Assembly (NCBI GenBank): GCA_030694465.1
Contig: JAUXYJ010000028.1
Span: 1-61,007, forward strand
Origin: Deltaproteobacteria bacterium
GTDB taxonomy: Bacteria; Myxococcota_A; Polyangia; Polyangiales; Ga0077539
DNA: 61,007 bases
Reading direction: 5' to 3'
In this document: one piece after another, positions 43,602 through 51,893 of the stretch
Layout of the letters: every line of letters begins with the position of its first letter
Position numbering within the stretch: the stretch's first letter is position 1
Program-made: the position numbers and the translations under genes
The notes under the pieces: generated by a model
Databases searched by the model: none
What the model saw: only the letters and a program-made list of their open reading frames with translations
What the model was told of the DNA's origin: nothing

Positions 43602-44275
43602 GCGCTCTCGGCTCCTTGGGTCACGCGCCAACCGCGTGCGCGCCAGTCCGAGACGCCCTCGTCGATGCGGTGCGCGACGAAGCCTCTTTTGCGCAGCAGC
43701 GTGACCGCGTCGGCGGCCATCACGCAGTACGGGCCGCGGCAGTACGCGACGATCTCTTGGCACTCGGAGAGCTCGCCGAGGCGGGCGCGGAGCTCGTCCA
43801 GGGGGATCGAGCGCGCGCCGGGGATGTGTTCGTGCAGGTACTCGTCGTGGGGGCGCACATCGAGCACGGTGACCTCGCCGCGGCGGACTCGGCGTAAGAG
43901 CTCGGGGCCGTCGACTGGGTCGATCGTGTCGCGGGTCTCGAAGTACGCGTGGGTGACCTCGGCGAGCTCGGGGAGGCGCGCGTGGGCCAAGCGACGCAGG
44001 GTCCCCACAAAGCGCGAGACCTGCGCGTCTGCGAGCCGGTAGACCCCATAGAGCCCTTGTTTTTCACGAGAAACAAGCGAGGCCTCGCGGAGCACCTTGA
44101 GGTGCTGCGACGTGTTGGCCACCGAGAGCGCGCTGAGCTCGGCGAGCGCTTCGACGGTGCGTGGGCCTTGGGCCAGCAGGTCCAGCAGCTCGACGCGCTT
44201 GGGGGCCGCGAGAGATTTGCCGATCCGAGCGAGCTGCTCGTAGGCGCTGTCTTTGAAGCGTCGTTGGGGTGACAT
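43598..44275 (-). CDS. ArsR-family regulator fused to rhodanese domain
   Basis: The 225-residue protein has an N-terminal winged helix (TVEALAELSALSVANTSQHLKVLREASLVSREKQG) and a C-terminal rhodanese domain (VTVLDVRPHDEYLHEHIPGARSIPLDEL, active loop YCRGPYC, catalytic Cys in CRGPYC). The pairing suggests sensing of a persulfide or sulfur-oxyanion signal. A TTG at 44287 is an alternative start, but ATG 44275 is preferred. A 20-bp near-perfect palindrome (44286-44305) lies just upstream. It is coupled to the MFS gene and divergent from chrA. Confidence 0.9.
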   Translation of the reverse strand: MSPQRRFKDSAYEQLARIGKSLAAPKRVELLDLLAQGPRTVEALAELSALSVANTSQHLKVLREASLVSREKQGLYGVYRLADAQVSRFVGTLRRLAHARLPELAEVTHAYFETRDTIDPVDGPELLRRVRRGEVTVLDVRPHDEYLHEHIPGARSIPLDELRARLGELSECQEIVAYCRGPYCVMAADAVTLLRKRGFVAHRIDEGVSDWRARGWRVTQGAESA

Positions 44276-44285
44276 CACAGCAATC

Positions 44286-44305
44286 AAGTATTCAATTGAT
44301 TACTT
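44286..44305. promoter_or_regulatory. 20-bp ArsR-type operator
   Basis: AAGTATTCAATTGATTACTT is self-complementary except for one base pair. It lies 11 bp upstream of the ArsR-rhodanese ATG and 92 bp before chrA, so it could control both directions. Confidence 0.7.
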
Positions 44306-44396
44306 AAATAGTCCAGCGCAGGGAGAGGGCTCAGTGTCTGCGTGGGGCATTGCCTGGGATTTCGGGTGAGACTCTGGCCTACTGCGATGCGCGCTG

Positions 44397-45602
44397 ATGG
44401 ACCAAGACACACACCCCTCGCTCACCGAGCTCGCGCGGGTCTTTCTCAAGCTCGGGTGCGTCTCGTTTGGGGGGCCTATTGCGCACCTGGGGTATCTCCG
44501 CGCAGAGCTCGTCGAGAAGCGCGAATGGCTTGATGATTCGCACTACGCAGACCTCGTGGCGCTCTGCCAATTTTTGCCCGGCCCGTCGAGCAGCCAGGTG
44601 GTCTTTGCCCTCGGAATGCACCGCGCGGGCCTCGCCGGGGCGCTCATTGCGTCGGTGTGTTTTACGCTCCCCTCGGCGCTCTTGATGATCGGGTTTGCCT
44701 ATGGGGTCGCGACCGTGGGCAGCCTGCAGCGCGCGGGCTGGCTGCACGGGCTCAAGCTCGCCGCCGTCGCTGTGGTCGCGCAGGCCGTGTGGGGCATGGC
44801 CCGAAAGCTCTGCACCGACCGCGCGAGGGTCACGCTGTGCTTGGTCTCTGCTGCGATTTTGCTGACGGTCTCGCGTGCGTTTGTGCAGATCGGGGTCATC
44901 GCGATGGGCGCCGTCGTGGGCTATTTGCTCTATCGCGGCACGGTCCCCGAGAGCACACAACGGACCGAGCCAACCGACAAGAGATCGCACGGGTGGGCAG
45001 CGCTCGCGCTCGCGGTGTGTGCGGGGCTGCTGGGGCTCTTGCCCGCGCTCGCGCGCACAACAGGGCTGCGGTCGATCGCGCTCTTGGACGCGTTTTATCG
45101 TGCGGGCGCGCTGGTCTTTGGGGGTGGGCACGTGGTGCTCCCGTTGCTGCGGGCCGAGGTGGTGCCGCGCGGGTGGCTGAGCAACGACGTGTTCTTGGCG
45201 GGCTATGGCGCCGCGCAGGCGCTGCCGGGGCCCTTGTTTGCGTTCGCTGCGTACGTCGGGGCGGCGACGTCGCCGGGTCCTCGCGCATGGGTCACGGGGC
45301 TGGGGTGTCTCTTCGCGATTTTCTTGCCTGCGTGGCTCTTGATCGGCGGCGCGTTGCCCTTTTGGCAGCGCTTGCGTTCGCGACCATGGGCGCAGGCGGC
45401 GCTCGCGGGGGCCAACGCGTCCGTCGTAGGGGTCTTGCTCGCAGCGCTCTATCACCCGGTGTTTACCGAAGGCGTGCGCGATCGGCGTGACGTGGTGGCC
45501 GGGCTGCTCGCGTTTGGCCTGCTCGAACACTGGAAGGCGCCCCCGTGGGGGGTCGTGCTCGCCATGGCCGCGGCGGGCCAGTGGGTGCTCACTGCAGGGT
45601 GA
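44397..45602 (+). CDS. chrA: Chromate transporter ChrA (two-domain)
   Basis: The 401-residue membrane protein has two homologous CHR halves. The first has VFLKLGCVSFGGPIAHLGYLRAELVEKREWLDD and QFLPGPSSSQVVFALGMHRAGLAGAL. The second has FYRAGALVFGGGHVVLPLLRAEV and GYGAAQALPGPLFAFAAYVG. It exports chromate from the cytoplasm. It is divergent from the ArsR-rhodanese/MFS operon with a shared regulatory region. One degenerate palindrome is translated within it, and a perfect one starts at the last base of its stop codon. Confidence 0.92.
   Translation: MDQDTHPSLTELARVFLKLGCVSFGGPIAHLGYLRAELVEKREWLDDSHYADLVALCQFLPGPSSSQVVFALGMHRAGLAGALIASVCFTLPSALLMIGFAYGVATVGSLQRAGWLHGLKLAAVAVVAQAVWGMARKLCTDRARVTLCLVSAAILLTVSRAFVQIGVIAMGAVVGYLLYRGTVPESTQRTEPTDKRSHGWAALALAVCAGLLGLLPALARTTGLRSIALLDAFYRAGALVFGGGHVVLPLLRAEVVPRGWLSNDVFLAGYGAAQALPGPLFAFAAYVGAATSPGPRAWVTGLGCLFAIFLPAWLLIGGALPFWQRLRSRPWAQAALAGANASVVGVLLAALYHPVFTEGVRDRRDVVAGLLAFGLLEHWKAPPWGVVLAMAAAGQWVLTAG
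45259..45278. repeat. Dispersed palindrome, half-decayed, inside chrA
   Basis: The core and right arm match the consensus and the left arm does not. It is read as AATSPG within a loop of the transporter. Confidence 0.45.
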
Positions 45603-45621
45603 CCCGGCGACGTCGCCGGGT
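45602..45621. repeat. Dispersed palindrome, perfect copy at chrA stop
   Basis: The perfect 20-bp copy begins at the A of the chrA TGA codon. It occupies most of the gap to the converging membrane protein gene, a terminator-like location. Confidence 0.75.
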
Positions 45622-45630
45622 GGGGGTAAG

Positions 45631-46065
45631 TTAGAGAGCCTGCGGGGTGACCGCGCCATCGGTCCAGTGCTTGAGGGACAAGACCCCTGTGAGCACAACC
45701 GACGTGGTCATCGAGGCAGCGCCCAAGAGCACAAAGACCGGGGAGAGCCCCAGGTAGAGCTCACCGAGGATCCCGACGGGCATGAGCAGCCCGGCGAGGC
45801 CAAGCGAAGCCGCGACCGTGCGCGCTCGGTCACTCGCTTGTGACAAGCGAACGAGCACAAAACCGAGCGCGAGGTTGAGCAGCGCGAAGAGGTTGCCGTG
45901 CACGTGCGCGAGGCGCGCTTCGAAGTGCCGTCCGATCGAGTAGCTCGCGACCCAGGCGTCTTTGTTGGGCGCGAAATCTCGCAGATAAATCAGGATCAAT
46001 CCGTACGCCATAAAGCCCGCCATGACGAGCAGACCGACGCCGACGTTGTAGCGCCCGGTCTTCAA
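45631..46065 (-). CDS. Four-helix membrane protein, unknown
   Basis: The 144-residue protein has four hydrophobic segments (VGVGLLVMAGFMAYGLILIYL, LARVHG-flanked NLFALLNLALGFVLV, LGLAGLLMPVGILGELYL, VFVLLGAASMTTSVVLTGV). A His-rich loop (GRHFEARLAHVHGN) sits between the first two. The ATG overlaps the stop of the upstream cupin lipoprotein (ATGA). With the cupin and TetR genes it forms a three-gene operon of unknown function. Confidence 0.72.
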   Translation of the reverse strand: MKTGRYNVGVGLLVMAGFMAYGLILIYLRDFAPNKDAWVASYSIGRHFEARLAHVHGNLFALLNLALGFVLVRLSQASDRARTVAASLGLAGLLMPVGILGELYLGLSPVFVLLGAASMTTSVVLTGVLSLKHWTDGAVTPQAL

Positions 46066-46502
46066 TGCGAGTGCTCTGGGCCGCGGCCAAGGTGATGTAC
46101 CAAGATCACGAGCTCGGTCCCGGCCTCGGGCTCCACCGCATGCGAGACGTTGGGCGCGAGCGCGACCGCGTGCGTAGGGTCAAATGGAAGACGCTCTTGG
46201 CCTACCACAACGACCCCGGTCCCCTGGAGCGCGACGAGGGTCACTGCGACCGCGGCGCTGTGCGCTGGCAGGACAGTGCCTCGGCGCAACACGATACGCA
46301 CGAGCTTCAGCGCGGGCTCGTCTACGAGGACTTGGACTTCTCGCGGCTCACCTTCGGCAGTCACAACGGGGAGCGTCATCGCGCGCACTGCGAGCCCGCC
46401 AAACGACGCCACGGGGCTGTGAGCATGCGCCGCGGACGACGTGGCGCAGCCGCCAAGGGACAACGCAGCCAGTGAGACTGCGGTGAGAATCAAGCGGTTC
46501 AT
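46062..46502 (-). CDS. Cupin-fold lipoprotein
   Basis: The 146-residue protein has a lipobox signal (LILTAVSLAALSLGGC). It then has a single small cupin beta-barrel (LVRIVLRRGTVLPAHSAAVAVTLVALQGTGVVVVG...FDPTHAVALAPNVSHAVEPEAGTELVILVHH) with His residues that could bind a metal. It overlaps both neighbours by four bases (TetR stop and membrane protein start), so it is tightly coupled to them. The ligand is unknown. Confidence 0.78.
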   Translation of the reverse strand: MNRLILTAVSLAALSLGGCATSSAAHAHSPVASFGGLAVRAMTLPVVTAEGEPREVQVLVDEPALKLVRIVLRRGTVLPAHSAAVAVTLVALQGTGVVVVGQERLPFDPTHAVALAPNVSHAVEPEAGTELVILVHHLGRGPEHSH

Positions 46503-47119
46503 CGTGAGGACTTTCTTTTGGGTTCAGAGACTTGAGGAGGCACACGGAGGAGCGCAAAGAGCGCTCTCTGGACTTCGCGGCTTTGGGTCTGGTTCGCGCG
46601 GGTCTTGGACGAAGAGAGCGCGAGCATTTGCACCGCGCCCATCACGATCGGGGCGAGCGTCTCTGCGGACAGATCCGTGCGTATTTCGCTGGCAGACTGC
46701 GCTTCGCGGAGGCACTCTGTGACAAACGCGCGGGTCTTTTGGACGCACGCCGCGAGGCGCTCTGAGCCGCTCATCGGGAGCGCGAGCAAGAACTGCTCAG
46801 AGAGCACCAGCCGCAAGATCCCGAGCTGCTGGCCCACGGCGACGCTGCGGGCATCGACGAACTGCTCAAGACGCGCGATGGGCGAGAGCGTTGGCGACGG
46901 ATAGGTCAGATCGAGTACCTCCTCGACGCGCGTGACCACGGCGTCGAGCAACGCATCGAGCGAGGCGAAGTGCTTAAAGATCGCCCCCGTCGAGAGTCCA
47001 ACCCGCGCCGCTAGGCTGCGCGTTGTGAGCGCTGCGATGCCCTGCGTCGCGATAATGTGCAGCGCCGCGTCCGTCAGTTCAGCCTGCCGATCTTCTGAGC
47101 TTCGACGCTGGTCCGCCAT
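46499..47119 (-). CDS. TetR-family repressor
   Basis: The 206-residue protein has a standard N-terminal HTH (ELTDAALHIIATQGIAALTTRSLAARVGLSTGAIFKHFASLDALLDAVV) and a helical ligand-binding region. ATG 47119 is preferred to a TTG six bases upstream. It heads a coupled operon with the cupin lipoprotein and a membrane protein. A short inverted repeat AGTAA-N4-TTACT lies ten bases upstream of the ATG, a plausible autoregulatory operator. The ligand is unknown. Confidence 0.88.
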   Translation of the reverse strand: MADQRRSSEDRQAELTDAALHIIATQGIAALTTRSLAARVGLSTGAIFKHFASLDALLDAVVTRVEEVLDLTYPSPTLSPIARLEQFVDARSVAVGQQLGILRLVLSEQFLLALPMSGSERLAACVQKTRAFVTECLREAQSASEIRTDLSAETLAPIVMGAVQMLALSSSKTRANQTQSREVQRALFALLRVPPQVSEPKRKSSR

Positions 47120-47128
47120 ACACAAGAG

Positions 47129-47142
47129 AGTAACTACTTACT
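47129..47142. promoter_or_regulatory. TetR-type inverted repeat
   Basis: AGTAA-CTAC-TTACT lies ten bases upstream of the tetR ATG, in an AT-rich island. It is a candidate operator for autoregulation and perhaps for the divergent bicupin gene 107 bp away. Confidence 0.5.
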
Positions 47143-47248
47143 TACCATTCCGCAAGCCGCCGTCAGCGAATCAGGGATCTCCGAGCCCTGTGGTTCTTGA
47201 CGAAGCACCGGGCGGGTCCAAGTGTCCGTGCCCTCACGCGAGGTCACT

Positions 47249-47914
47249 ATGCAGATTCACGCAGATCGGTCCCAGCGCACGGTGCTCTATCACCCCTCGT
47301 TGCCTTGGCAGCCCTCGCCCTTGCCGGGGGTCTTGCGGCGGATGCTTGAGCGCGAGGGCGACGAGATCGCGCGGGCGACGTCGGTGGTCCGCTACGAAGC
47401 GGGCGCGCGATTTGATCGGCACACGCACGCGCTGGGCGAAGAGTTCTTTGTGCTCGAGGGTGATTTTAACGACGAGCACGGTCGCTACGAAGCGGGCGCG
47501 TACGTGCGCAATCCGCCGGGGTCATCGCACGCGCCGTGGTCCGAGGGCGGGTGTGTATTGTTTGTGAAGCTCCGCCAAATGGACCCTGAGGACACCGAGC
47601 GCGTGGTGATCGCGACCCGCAGCGCTCCGTGGTTTGCGGGACAAAAACCAGGGCTCTCCGTGATGCCTCTGTCCCAGACGGGCGTCGAGAGCACGGCTCT
47701 TGTGCGCTGGGCTCCGGGGACACGCTTTGTGCCTCACAGGCACTACGGCGGCGAAGAGATCTTGGTGCTCGAGGGGGTCTTCGAAGACGAGCACGCGCGC
47801 TATCCCGCGGGCACCTGGATTCGCAGCCCACACTTGAGCCAGCACCACCCGTACAGCACCGAAGGGTGCACGATCTGGGTCAAGACTGGGCACCTGATGC
47901 CACTCCACGCATGA
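47249..47914 (+). CDS. Double-cupin (ChrR cupin-like) protein
   Basis: The 221-residue protein contains two ChrR-like cupin domains. Each has a metal-binding His motif: RFDRHTHALGEEFFVLEGDFNDEHGRY and RFVPHRHYGGEEILVLEGVFEDEHARY. ChrR cupins bind zinc and can act as anti-sigma effectors, but no zinc-finger anti-sigma domain is present here, so an independent sensor or dioxygenase-like role is possible. ATG 47249 is preceded by GAGG. It is divergent from the TetR-cupin operon, giving two cupin genes side by side. Confidence 0.82.
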   Translation: MQIHADRSQRTVLYHPSLPWQPSPLPGVLRRMLEREGDEIARATSVVRYEAGARFDRHTHALGEEFFVLEGDFNDEHGRYEAGAYVRNPPGSSHAPWSEGGCVLFVKLRQMDPEDTERVVIATRSAPWFAGQKPGLSVMPLSQTGVESTALVRWAPGTRFVPHRHYGGEEILVLEGVFEDEHARYPAGTWIRSPHLSQHHPYSTEGCTIWVKTGHLMPLHA

Positions 47915-48020
47915 GAGGCTCAGGGCAGTGGCCCCTCGCTGAGCGCGACGTAGGGGTGAGCGTATGTGTCGTGTTGGTGATGGCCGCAGCGCGTGAGCGA
48001 ATGCCCGCGCGCCGCCCCGC

Positions 48021-48434
48021 TCACTCGCCCGAAGAGACCGCCGTCGCTGCAGAGACAGGCGCACAGCACGCGTCCAATTGCCTGAGAAATCTCAGGTTAA
48101 ACACGTGTGCTGTGATCAAGAAGCTCGTGCCCACGAGCGAGAGCAAGACCTCGACGTACTCTGCGCGAAACTCCATGCCGCGCGAGAGCCCGAGCGTCGC
48201 GATGCCACACAGCCCGAGCGCGAGAGGTGCTGCACGTCGGTGTCGTCGCGCCCCCAAGCCCAGCGCGCTCACGGCCAAGAGCACCGCGAACGAGACAAAG
48301 ATCACCTCGAGCTGCTTGTTGGCAAACACGCGACCGACGCCGCTTGCGCCCACCAAGACAAACCCCAGGGCGCAATGGACCGCACACACGGTCGAAGCCA
48401 CGATACCCAAACGATCGACCCGCGCGCTCTCCAT
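48021..48434 (-). CDS. MerC-domain membrane protein
   Basis: The 137-residue protein has about four helices and a MerC signature at the N-terminus (DRLGIVASTVCAVHCALGFVLVGASGV) with Cys-X2-His-Cys. MerC proteins carry Hg(II) or other soft metals inward, or serve in metal homeostasis. A C-terminal Cys pair (DACCAPVS) adds binding capacity. ATG 48434 is chosen, since the longer frame upstream lacks homology. It is divergent from the metallothionein gene, supporting a metal-response cluster rather than a mer operon, since no merA is near. Confidence 0.8.
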   Translation of the reverse strand: MESARVDRLGIVASTVCAVHCALGFVLVGASGVGRVFANKQLEVIFVSFAVLLAVSALGLGARRHRRAAPLALGLCGIATLGLSRGMEFRAEYVEVLLSLVGTSFLITAHVFNLRFLRQLDACCAPVSAATAVSSGE

Positions 48435-48545
48435 GGCCGCACAATGTGCACAGTTTTGCGTAGCGAGACGAGCGCAATCGTGAAGAGAAAATCTCTGTAC
48501 GTTGGTGTGTAAGAATCTCGGTGAGCTTCCGTCAGCGGTGGGCAA

Positions 48546-48563
48546 CGAGAGAGATCACTCTCG
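48546..48563. promoter_or_regulatory. Inverted repeat upstream of metallothionein gene
   Basis: CGAGAG-N6-CTCTCG lies 21 bp before the metallothionein ATG and just ahead of its AAGGAG ribosome binding site. It is a candidate operator or 5' hairpin. Confidence 0.45.
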
Positions 48564-48584
48564 GCTACACAAGGAGTACCGACC

Positions 48585-48764
48585 ATGACTGAGACCAGCA
48601 AAAAGACCTGCGGCTGCGCCAACTGCTCACCCACCACCTGCGGCTGCGCGTCGCGCACAAAGACCGCGGGACCTGGTTGCTGCTGCGGCCCCACCTGCAC
48701 GTGCGGCCCCGATTGCACCTGCGACCCCTCGTGCGGCTGCCCGGCTACGCAAGCGCGCAAATAG
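48585..48764 (+). CDS. Metallothionein, 59 residues
   Basis: This short protein has 14 Cys in 59 residues, mostly as Cys-X-Cys or Cys-Cys-Cys: CGCANC, CGC, CCC, CTC, CTC and CGC. It has Gly/Pro/Thr spacers and no aromatic residues, the composition of a metallothionein. It would bind Zn, Cu or Cd. AAGGAG eight bases upstream marks the start. The stop (TAG) is 18 bp before the next gene, a Cys-tailed ECF sigma factor, so they form one unit. Divergent merC completes a metal-handling cluster. It does not match a family I can name beyond metallothionein-like. Confidence 0.85.
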   Translation: MTETSKKTCGCANCSPTTCGCASRTKTAGPGCCCGPTCTCGPDCTCDPSCGCPATQARK

Positions 48765-48782
48765 CGCTATTCTGAGCGAGCA

Positions 48783-49349
48783 ATGACCACGCAGGGCACA
48801 CCCAGCGCCAAGCACGAGGTGCTTGCGCGCGCGCTGACCGAGCACCGAGGCGCCCTGCGTGCGTTTGTGCGCGCGAGGGTCGAGCCGCACGACGTCGACG
48901 ATGTACTGCAGGCTGCAACGCTCAAAGCTACCGAGCACTTGGACGCGCTCGAAGACCCTACAAAAATCCGCGCGTGGCTCTTTAGGATCGTGCGCAACAC
49001 GCTCACCGATGCGCACCGCGCGAGGGCGTCTCGGCGTGCGCTGGTGTACGAGAGCGCGGCGCTCGCAGCGCTCCCAGAGTCAAGCGCTGCGACCCCGTGT
49101 GGGTGTGGGATCACGCTCGCGGACTCGCTTCCGCCGCAGCAATCCGCGGTGCTGCGGTTGGTCGATCTGGGGGACGCGACGCTGTCTGAAGCCGCGGACT
49201 CGCTCGGGATCACGGTGAACAACGCGACGGTGAGACTCCATCGCGCGCGCCGTGGGTTGCGAGAGCGATTGAAGCAGCACTGCGGCGTGCTCTCTGCGAG
49301 AGATTGCAACGACTGCGCGTGTGTTTCAGAGGCGTGCAGCGCGCATTGA
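48783..49349 (+). CDS. ECF sigma factor with C-terminal Cys-rich domain, CorE-like
   Basis: The 188-residue protein has sigma2 (LRAFVRARVEPHDVDDVLQAATLKATEHLDALEDPTKIRAWLFRIVRNTL) and sigma4 (LPPQQSAVLRLVDLGDATLSEAADSLGITVNNATVRLHRARRGLRERL). A tail follows with HCGVLSARDCNDCACVSEAC. This resembles the CRD of CorE-type (ECF44) factors, which sense copper directly in myxobacteria. A Cys pair in the linker (TPCGCG) may also bind metal. No anti-sigma factor is adjacent, as expected for the CorE type. It probably activates its own metallothionein operon. Confidence 0.85.
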   Translation: MTTQGTPSAKHEVLARALTEHRGALRAFVRARVEPHDVDDVLQAATLKATEHLDALEDPTKIRAWLFRIVRNTLTDAHRARASRRALVYESAALAALPESSAATPCGCGITLADSLPPQQSAVLRLVDLGDATLSEAADSLGITVNNATVRLHRARRGLRERLKQHCGVLSARDCNDCACVSEACSAH

Positions 49350-49355
49350 GCGTGC

Positions 49356-51296
49356 TTATTCGCTGCGCTTTTTGATTCCGAGCGCGTTCATTTTGTGGGT
49401 GAGTGTGCGGATGGGGATCTGCAAGAGCGCTGCAGCGGCCGACGTGCTCCCGTGGCTCTTGGCGAGGGCCTCGGTGATGAGCTTGGTCTCGTGGCGCTCG
49501 AGGGCTTTGCGCAGGCCGTCGCCCTCGGTGAGCTCTGACACAGCGCCTTGCGGAGGCTGCGAGTGGCGTGCCTCGGGGGGCGCGCTTGACGCACGCTGCG
49601 AGTCCGCACCGCGCACCCTGTCAGTGAGATCTGTAAGCAAAATGACTGGGCCGTTAGCGACGAGCGCCGCGCGCTGGATGCAGTTGCGGAGCTCTCGGAT
49701 GTTGCCGGGCCAGGGGTAGCTCCGGAGGGCCGCGAGGGCACGTGGGTCGATCGCGCGGGCGAGCGTCGGAGTGCTGAGTGACGCGCTCTCGATCGCGCTC
49801 TGCAAAAAGCGCAGCGCGAGCGGCTCGATCTCGTCTGTGCGCTCGCGCAGCGGCGGAAGCACCATGGACAGACCATTGAGCCGATAGAACAAATCCCAGC
49901 GAAATTCGCCATTTTCGCAGCGTTTTTCGAGTTCACGGTGCGTCGCGCTCACGACCCGGACGTCCACCGCGATCTCGCGGTCGCCGCCGATGCGCGTGAC
50001 GCGGCCGGTCTCTAAGACACGCAAGAGTGAGGCCTGCGCAGAGAGGGCCAGCTCGCCCACCTCGTCCAAAAACAGCGTGCCTTGGTGAGCTTGCTCGAAG
50101 AGCCCTTTGAGCGTGCGGTCTGCGCCAGTAAAGGCCCCCCGCTCGGCGCCAAAGAGCGTGCTCTCGACGAGGTTCGCGGGGATCGCGCCGCAGTTGACCG
50201 CGCGCAGCGGTTTGTCCCCGCGGGCCGAGCGCTGGTGCAGCGCTTGGGCAAAGAGCTCTTTGCCCGTGCCGCTCTCGCCGAAGATCATCACGGGCACCGC
50301 GCTTGGGGCCGCGCGCTCAACGAGGGCCCAGAGCGCCTCGGTCGAGCGCCCGCGCACTACCCCGTCAGGTGTGCTGTCACGTTGTGCGAGCGCGAGCTGT
50401 TCGGCGTGCGTACCGATCGCGTGCGAGACCAGAGCGCTCACATCACGGCCGTGCACGGGGTACGTCGCGCTGCCCACACGCAGGCCTCCGTCGCCTTGGG
50501 CGAGCGCGCTTGCGATTGAGCGCACTTCGCTGCGTTGAGCGTTGGTGACAAGCACGACGAGGGCGTCTTGGCGCAAGAGCGCGGCCCGGTCATGCGCGCC
50601 CAATGTGCTAAGCACCCGCGGGGCCCAGTCGCTCAGGGGCACCGCGGTCTGGCTCTCGACGACGAGCAGCGAGAAGGGCTGCGCCGAGAGCAAGTGCTTG
50701 CGTTGTTCTTCAGCAAATCGCTGGACAAATGACTCAAATCCCAAGACGCCCGGCGTGTGTGTGCGGGTCACACGGGGCTGGAGCTGGAGCTGTACAGAGC
50801 CCACCACGAGTCTGTCACCGTGGGCAAACGCGCCGTGCGAGACGGCGAGGTGGTTGAGCAGCGTTCCGTTGGTCGAGCCGAGGTCTGCAAAGCGCACGGT
50901 GCCCTCGGCGGTGAGCCACACGCGCAGGTGCTGCTTGGACACGCGCGGGTCATCGACCACGATGTCCGCCGGAAAAGCCCGTCCGATCACCGTCCCACTC
51001 TCGACCACGACAAAGTGCTTCGTCCCCTGCGCCGAGGTCACCGTGACGCGCTCGCTCGGGTCTACGCCGTCGAGCTCGCCAAGGGCCCCGGGCCCGCTCG
51101 CTCTCGCCGTGGTCTTGTCCTGCACGCACACACTGTACGTGTGATCGCTCGGCAATCCAATGCCGAGGTCGGCAACCCATTGCCGCAGCCCGTTGCCGAC
51201 TTCGCGCGTGTGCAGTGATTTGTCTAGGGATGTGCGCAAGTGTGGCCGTGGCACGCCGCTCGCAAAGTACCTCTGCAACACCGGTTCAACACCCAT
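49356..51296 (-). CDS. FHA-domain sigma54-dependent transcriptional activator
   Basis: This 646-residue enhancer-binding protein has an N-terminal FHA domain (GTVIGRAFPADIVVDDPRVSKQHLRVWL...DLGSTNGTLLN, about residues 95-170), a helical middle, then the AAA+ domain with Walker A GESGTGKE, the sigma54-contact loop GAFTGAD and Walker B TLFLDEVGELAL. The C-terminal Fis-type HTH is near SHGSTSAAAALLQIPIRTLTHKMNALGIKKR. FHA reads a phosphothreonine, so a kinase partner is implied; the Ser/Thr kinase at 51894 is a candidate. Its start is 58 bp from a divergent membrane protein. Confidence 0.92.
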   Translation of the reverse strand: MGVEPVLQRYFASGVPRPHLRTSLDKSLHTREVGNGLRQWVADLGIGLPSDHTYSVCVQDKTTARASGPGALGELDGVDPSERVTVTSAQGTKHFVVVESGTVIGRAFPADIVVDDPRVSKQHLRVWLTAEGTVRFADLGSTNGTLLNHLAVSHGAFAHGDRLVVGSVQLQLQPRVTRTHTPGVLGFESFVQRFAEEQRKHLLSAQPFSLLVVESQTAVPLSDWAPRVLSTLGAHDRAALLRQDALVVLVTNAQRSEVRSIASALAQGDGGLRVGSATYPVHGRDVSALVSHAIGTHAEQLALAQRDSTPDGVVRGRSTEALWALVERAAPSAVPVMIFGESGTGKELFAQALHQRSARGDKPLRAVNCGAIPANLVESTLFGAERGAFTGADRTLKGLFEQAHQGTLFLDEVGELALSAQASLLRVLETGRVTRIGGDREIAVDVRVVSATHRELEKRCENGEFRWDLFYRLNGLSMVLPPLRERTDEIEPLALRFLQSAIESASLSTPTLARAIDPRALAALRSYPWPGNIRELRNCIQRAALVANGPVILLTDLTDRVRGADSQRASSAPPEARHSQPPQGAVSELTEGDGLRKALERHETKLITEALAKSHGSTSAAAALLQIPIRTLTHKMNALGIKKRSE

Positions 51297-51354
51297 GCAA
51301 CACGGTGCTTACACCCACGAGCACCCCACTCACTGACACACGGAGCACACACAC

Positions 51355-51768
51355 ATGATCGGCGGAATCATCACCATCCTCGGCGGACTTCTTGCGGCCT
51401 CGGGTTTGATCATCAAGAGGCGTCCTGATGCCCAGCAGATGATCGACAAGCTCGCGCCCTACCAGGGCTGGATCGGCGTCACGATGTTCATCTGGGGAAT
51501 CAAAGAGATCTTCAGCGTTCTTACCTCGATCCGGCTCTTGAGCGTGGCGCCCCTGCGCTGGATCTTTTGGACCCTCTCGGGCGTGTCCGACCTGCTCGTG
51601 GGATTCTTGCTCGGCTTTGGGCTGATCACGCACTACGCGCTGTCCAAGAACGAGCAAGCCAAGGCCAAGGGCGCCGAAATCCGCGGCAAGCTCGTAGGCA
51701 TCCAGGGCCCCCTCGGGATCGTGACCATCATCCTCGGCGCGCTCTACCTCGTGATGTCCATTATCTGA
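51355..51768 (+). CDS. Four-helix membrane protein, unknown
   Basis: The 137-residue protein has about four hydrophobic segments (MIGGIITILGGLLAASGLII, IGVTMFIWGIKEIFSVL, ISGVSDLLVGFLLGFGLI-like region, LGIVTIILGALYLVMSII). A Lys-rich loop (KNEQAKAKGAEIRGK) lies between the last two. I do not recognise the family. It is divergent from the FHA activator, and the promoter region between them is 58 bp. Confidence 0.72.
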   Translation: MIGGIITILGGLLAASGLIIKRRPDAQQMIDKLAPYQGWIGVTMFIWGIKEIFSVLTSIRLLSVAPLRWIFWTLSGVSDLLVGFLLGFGLITHYALSKNEQAKAKGAEIRGKLVGIQGPLGIVTIILGALYLVMSII

Positions 51769-51893
51769 GATCGAGCCGCAAATTCACTGAGCCAGTCAAT
51801 CTTTGTATAGCGCCTAAGGGCGTACTCTGACTCGGCGACTCTGTCGCTTGCTTGCGTCGTGCCCCTCCCTCGGTGCATGAGTGCAAGATCGCC

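Noticed and set aside
48021..48764. Mercury resistance operon
   Set aside because: Only a MerC-like protein is present; there is no merA, merT, merP or merR.
33356..51320. CTTACACCCACG at 33355 and 51306 as further TetR sites
   Set aside because: Only one half-site resembles the operator and the inverted arm is absent in both.
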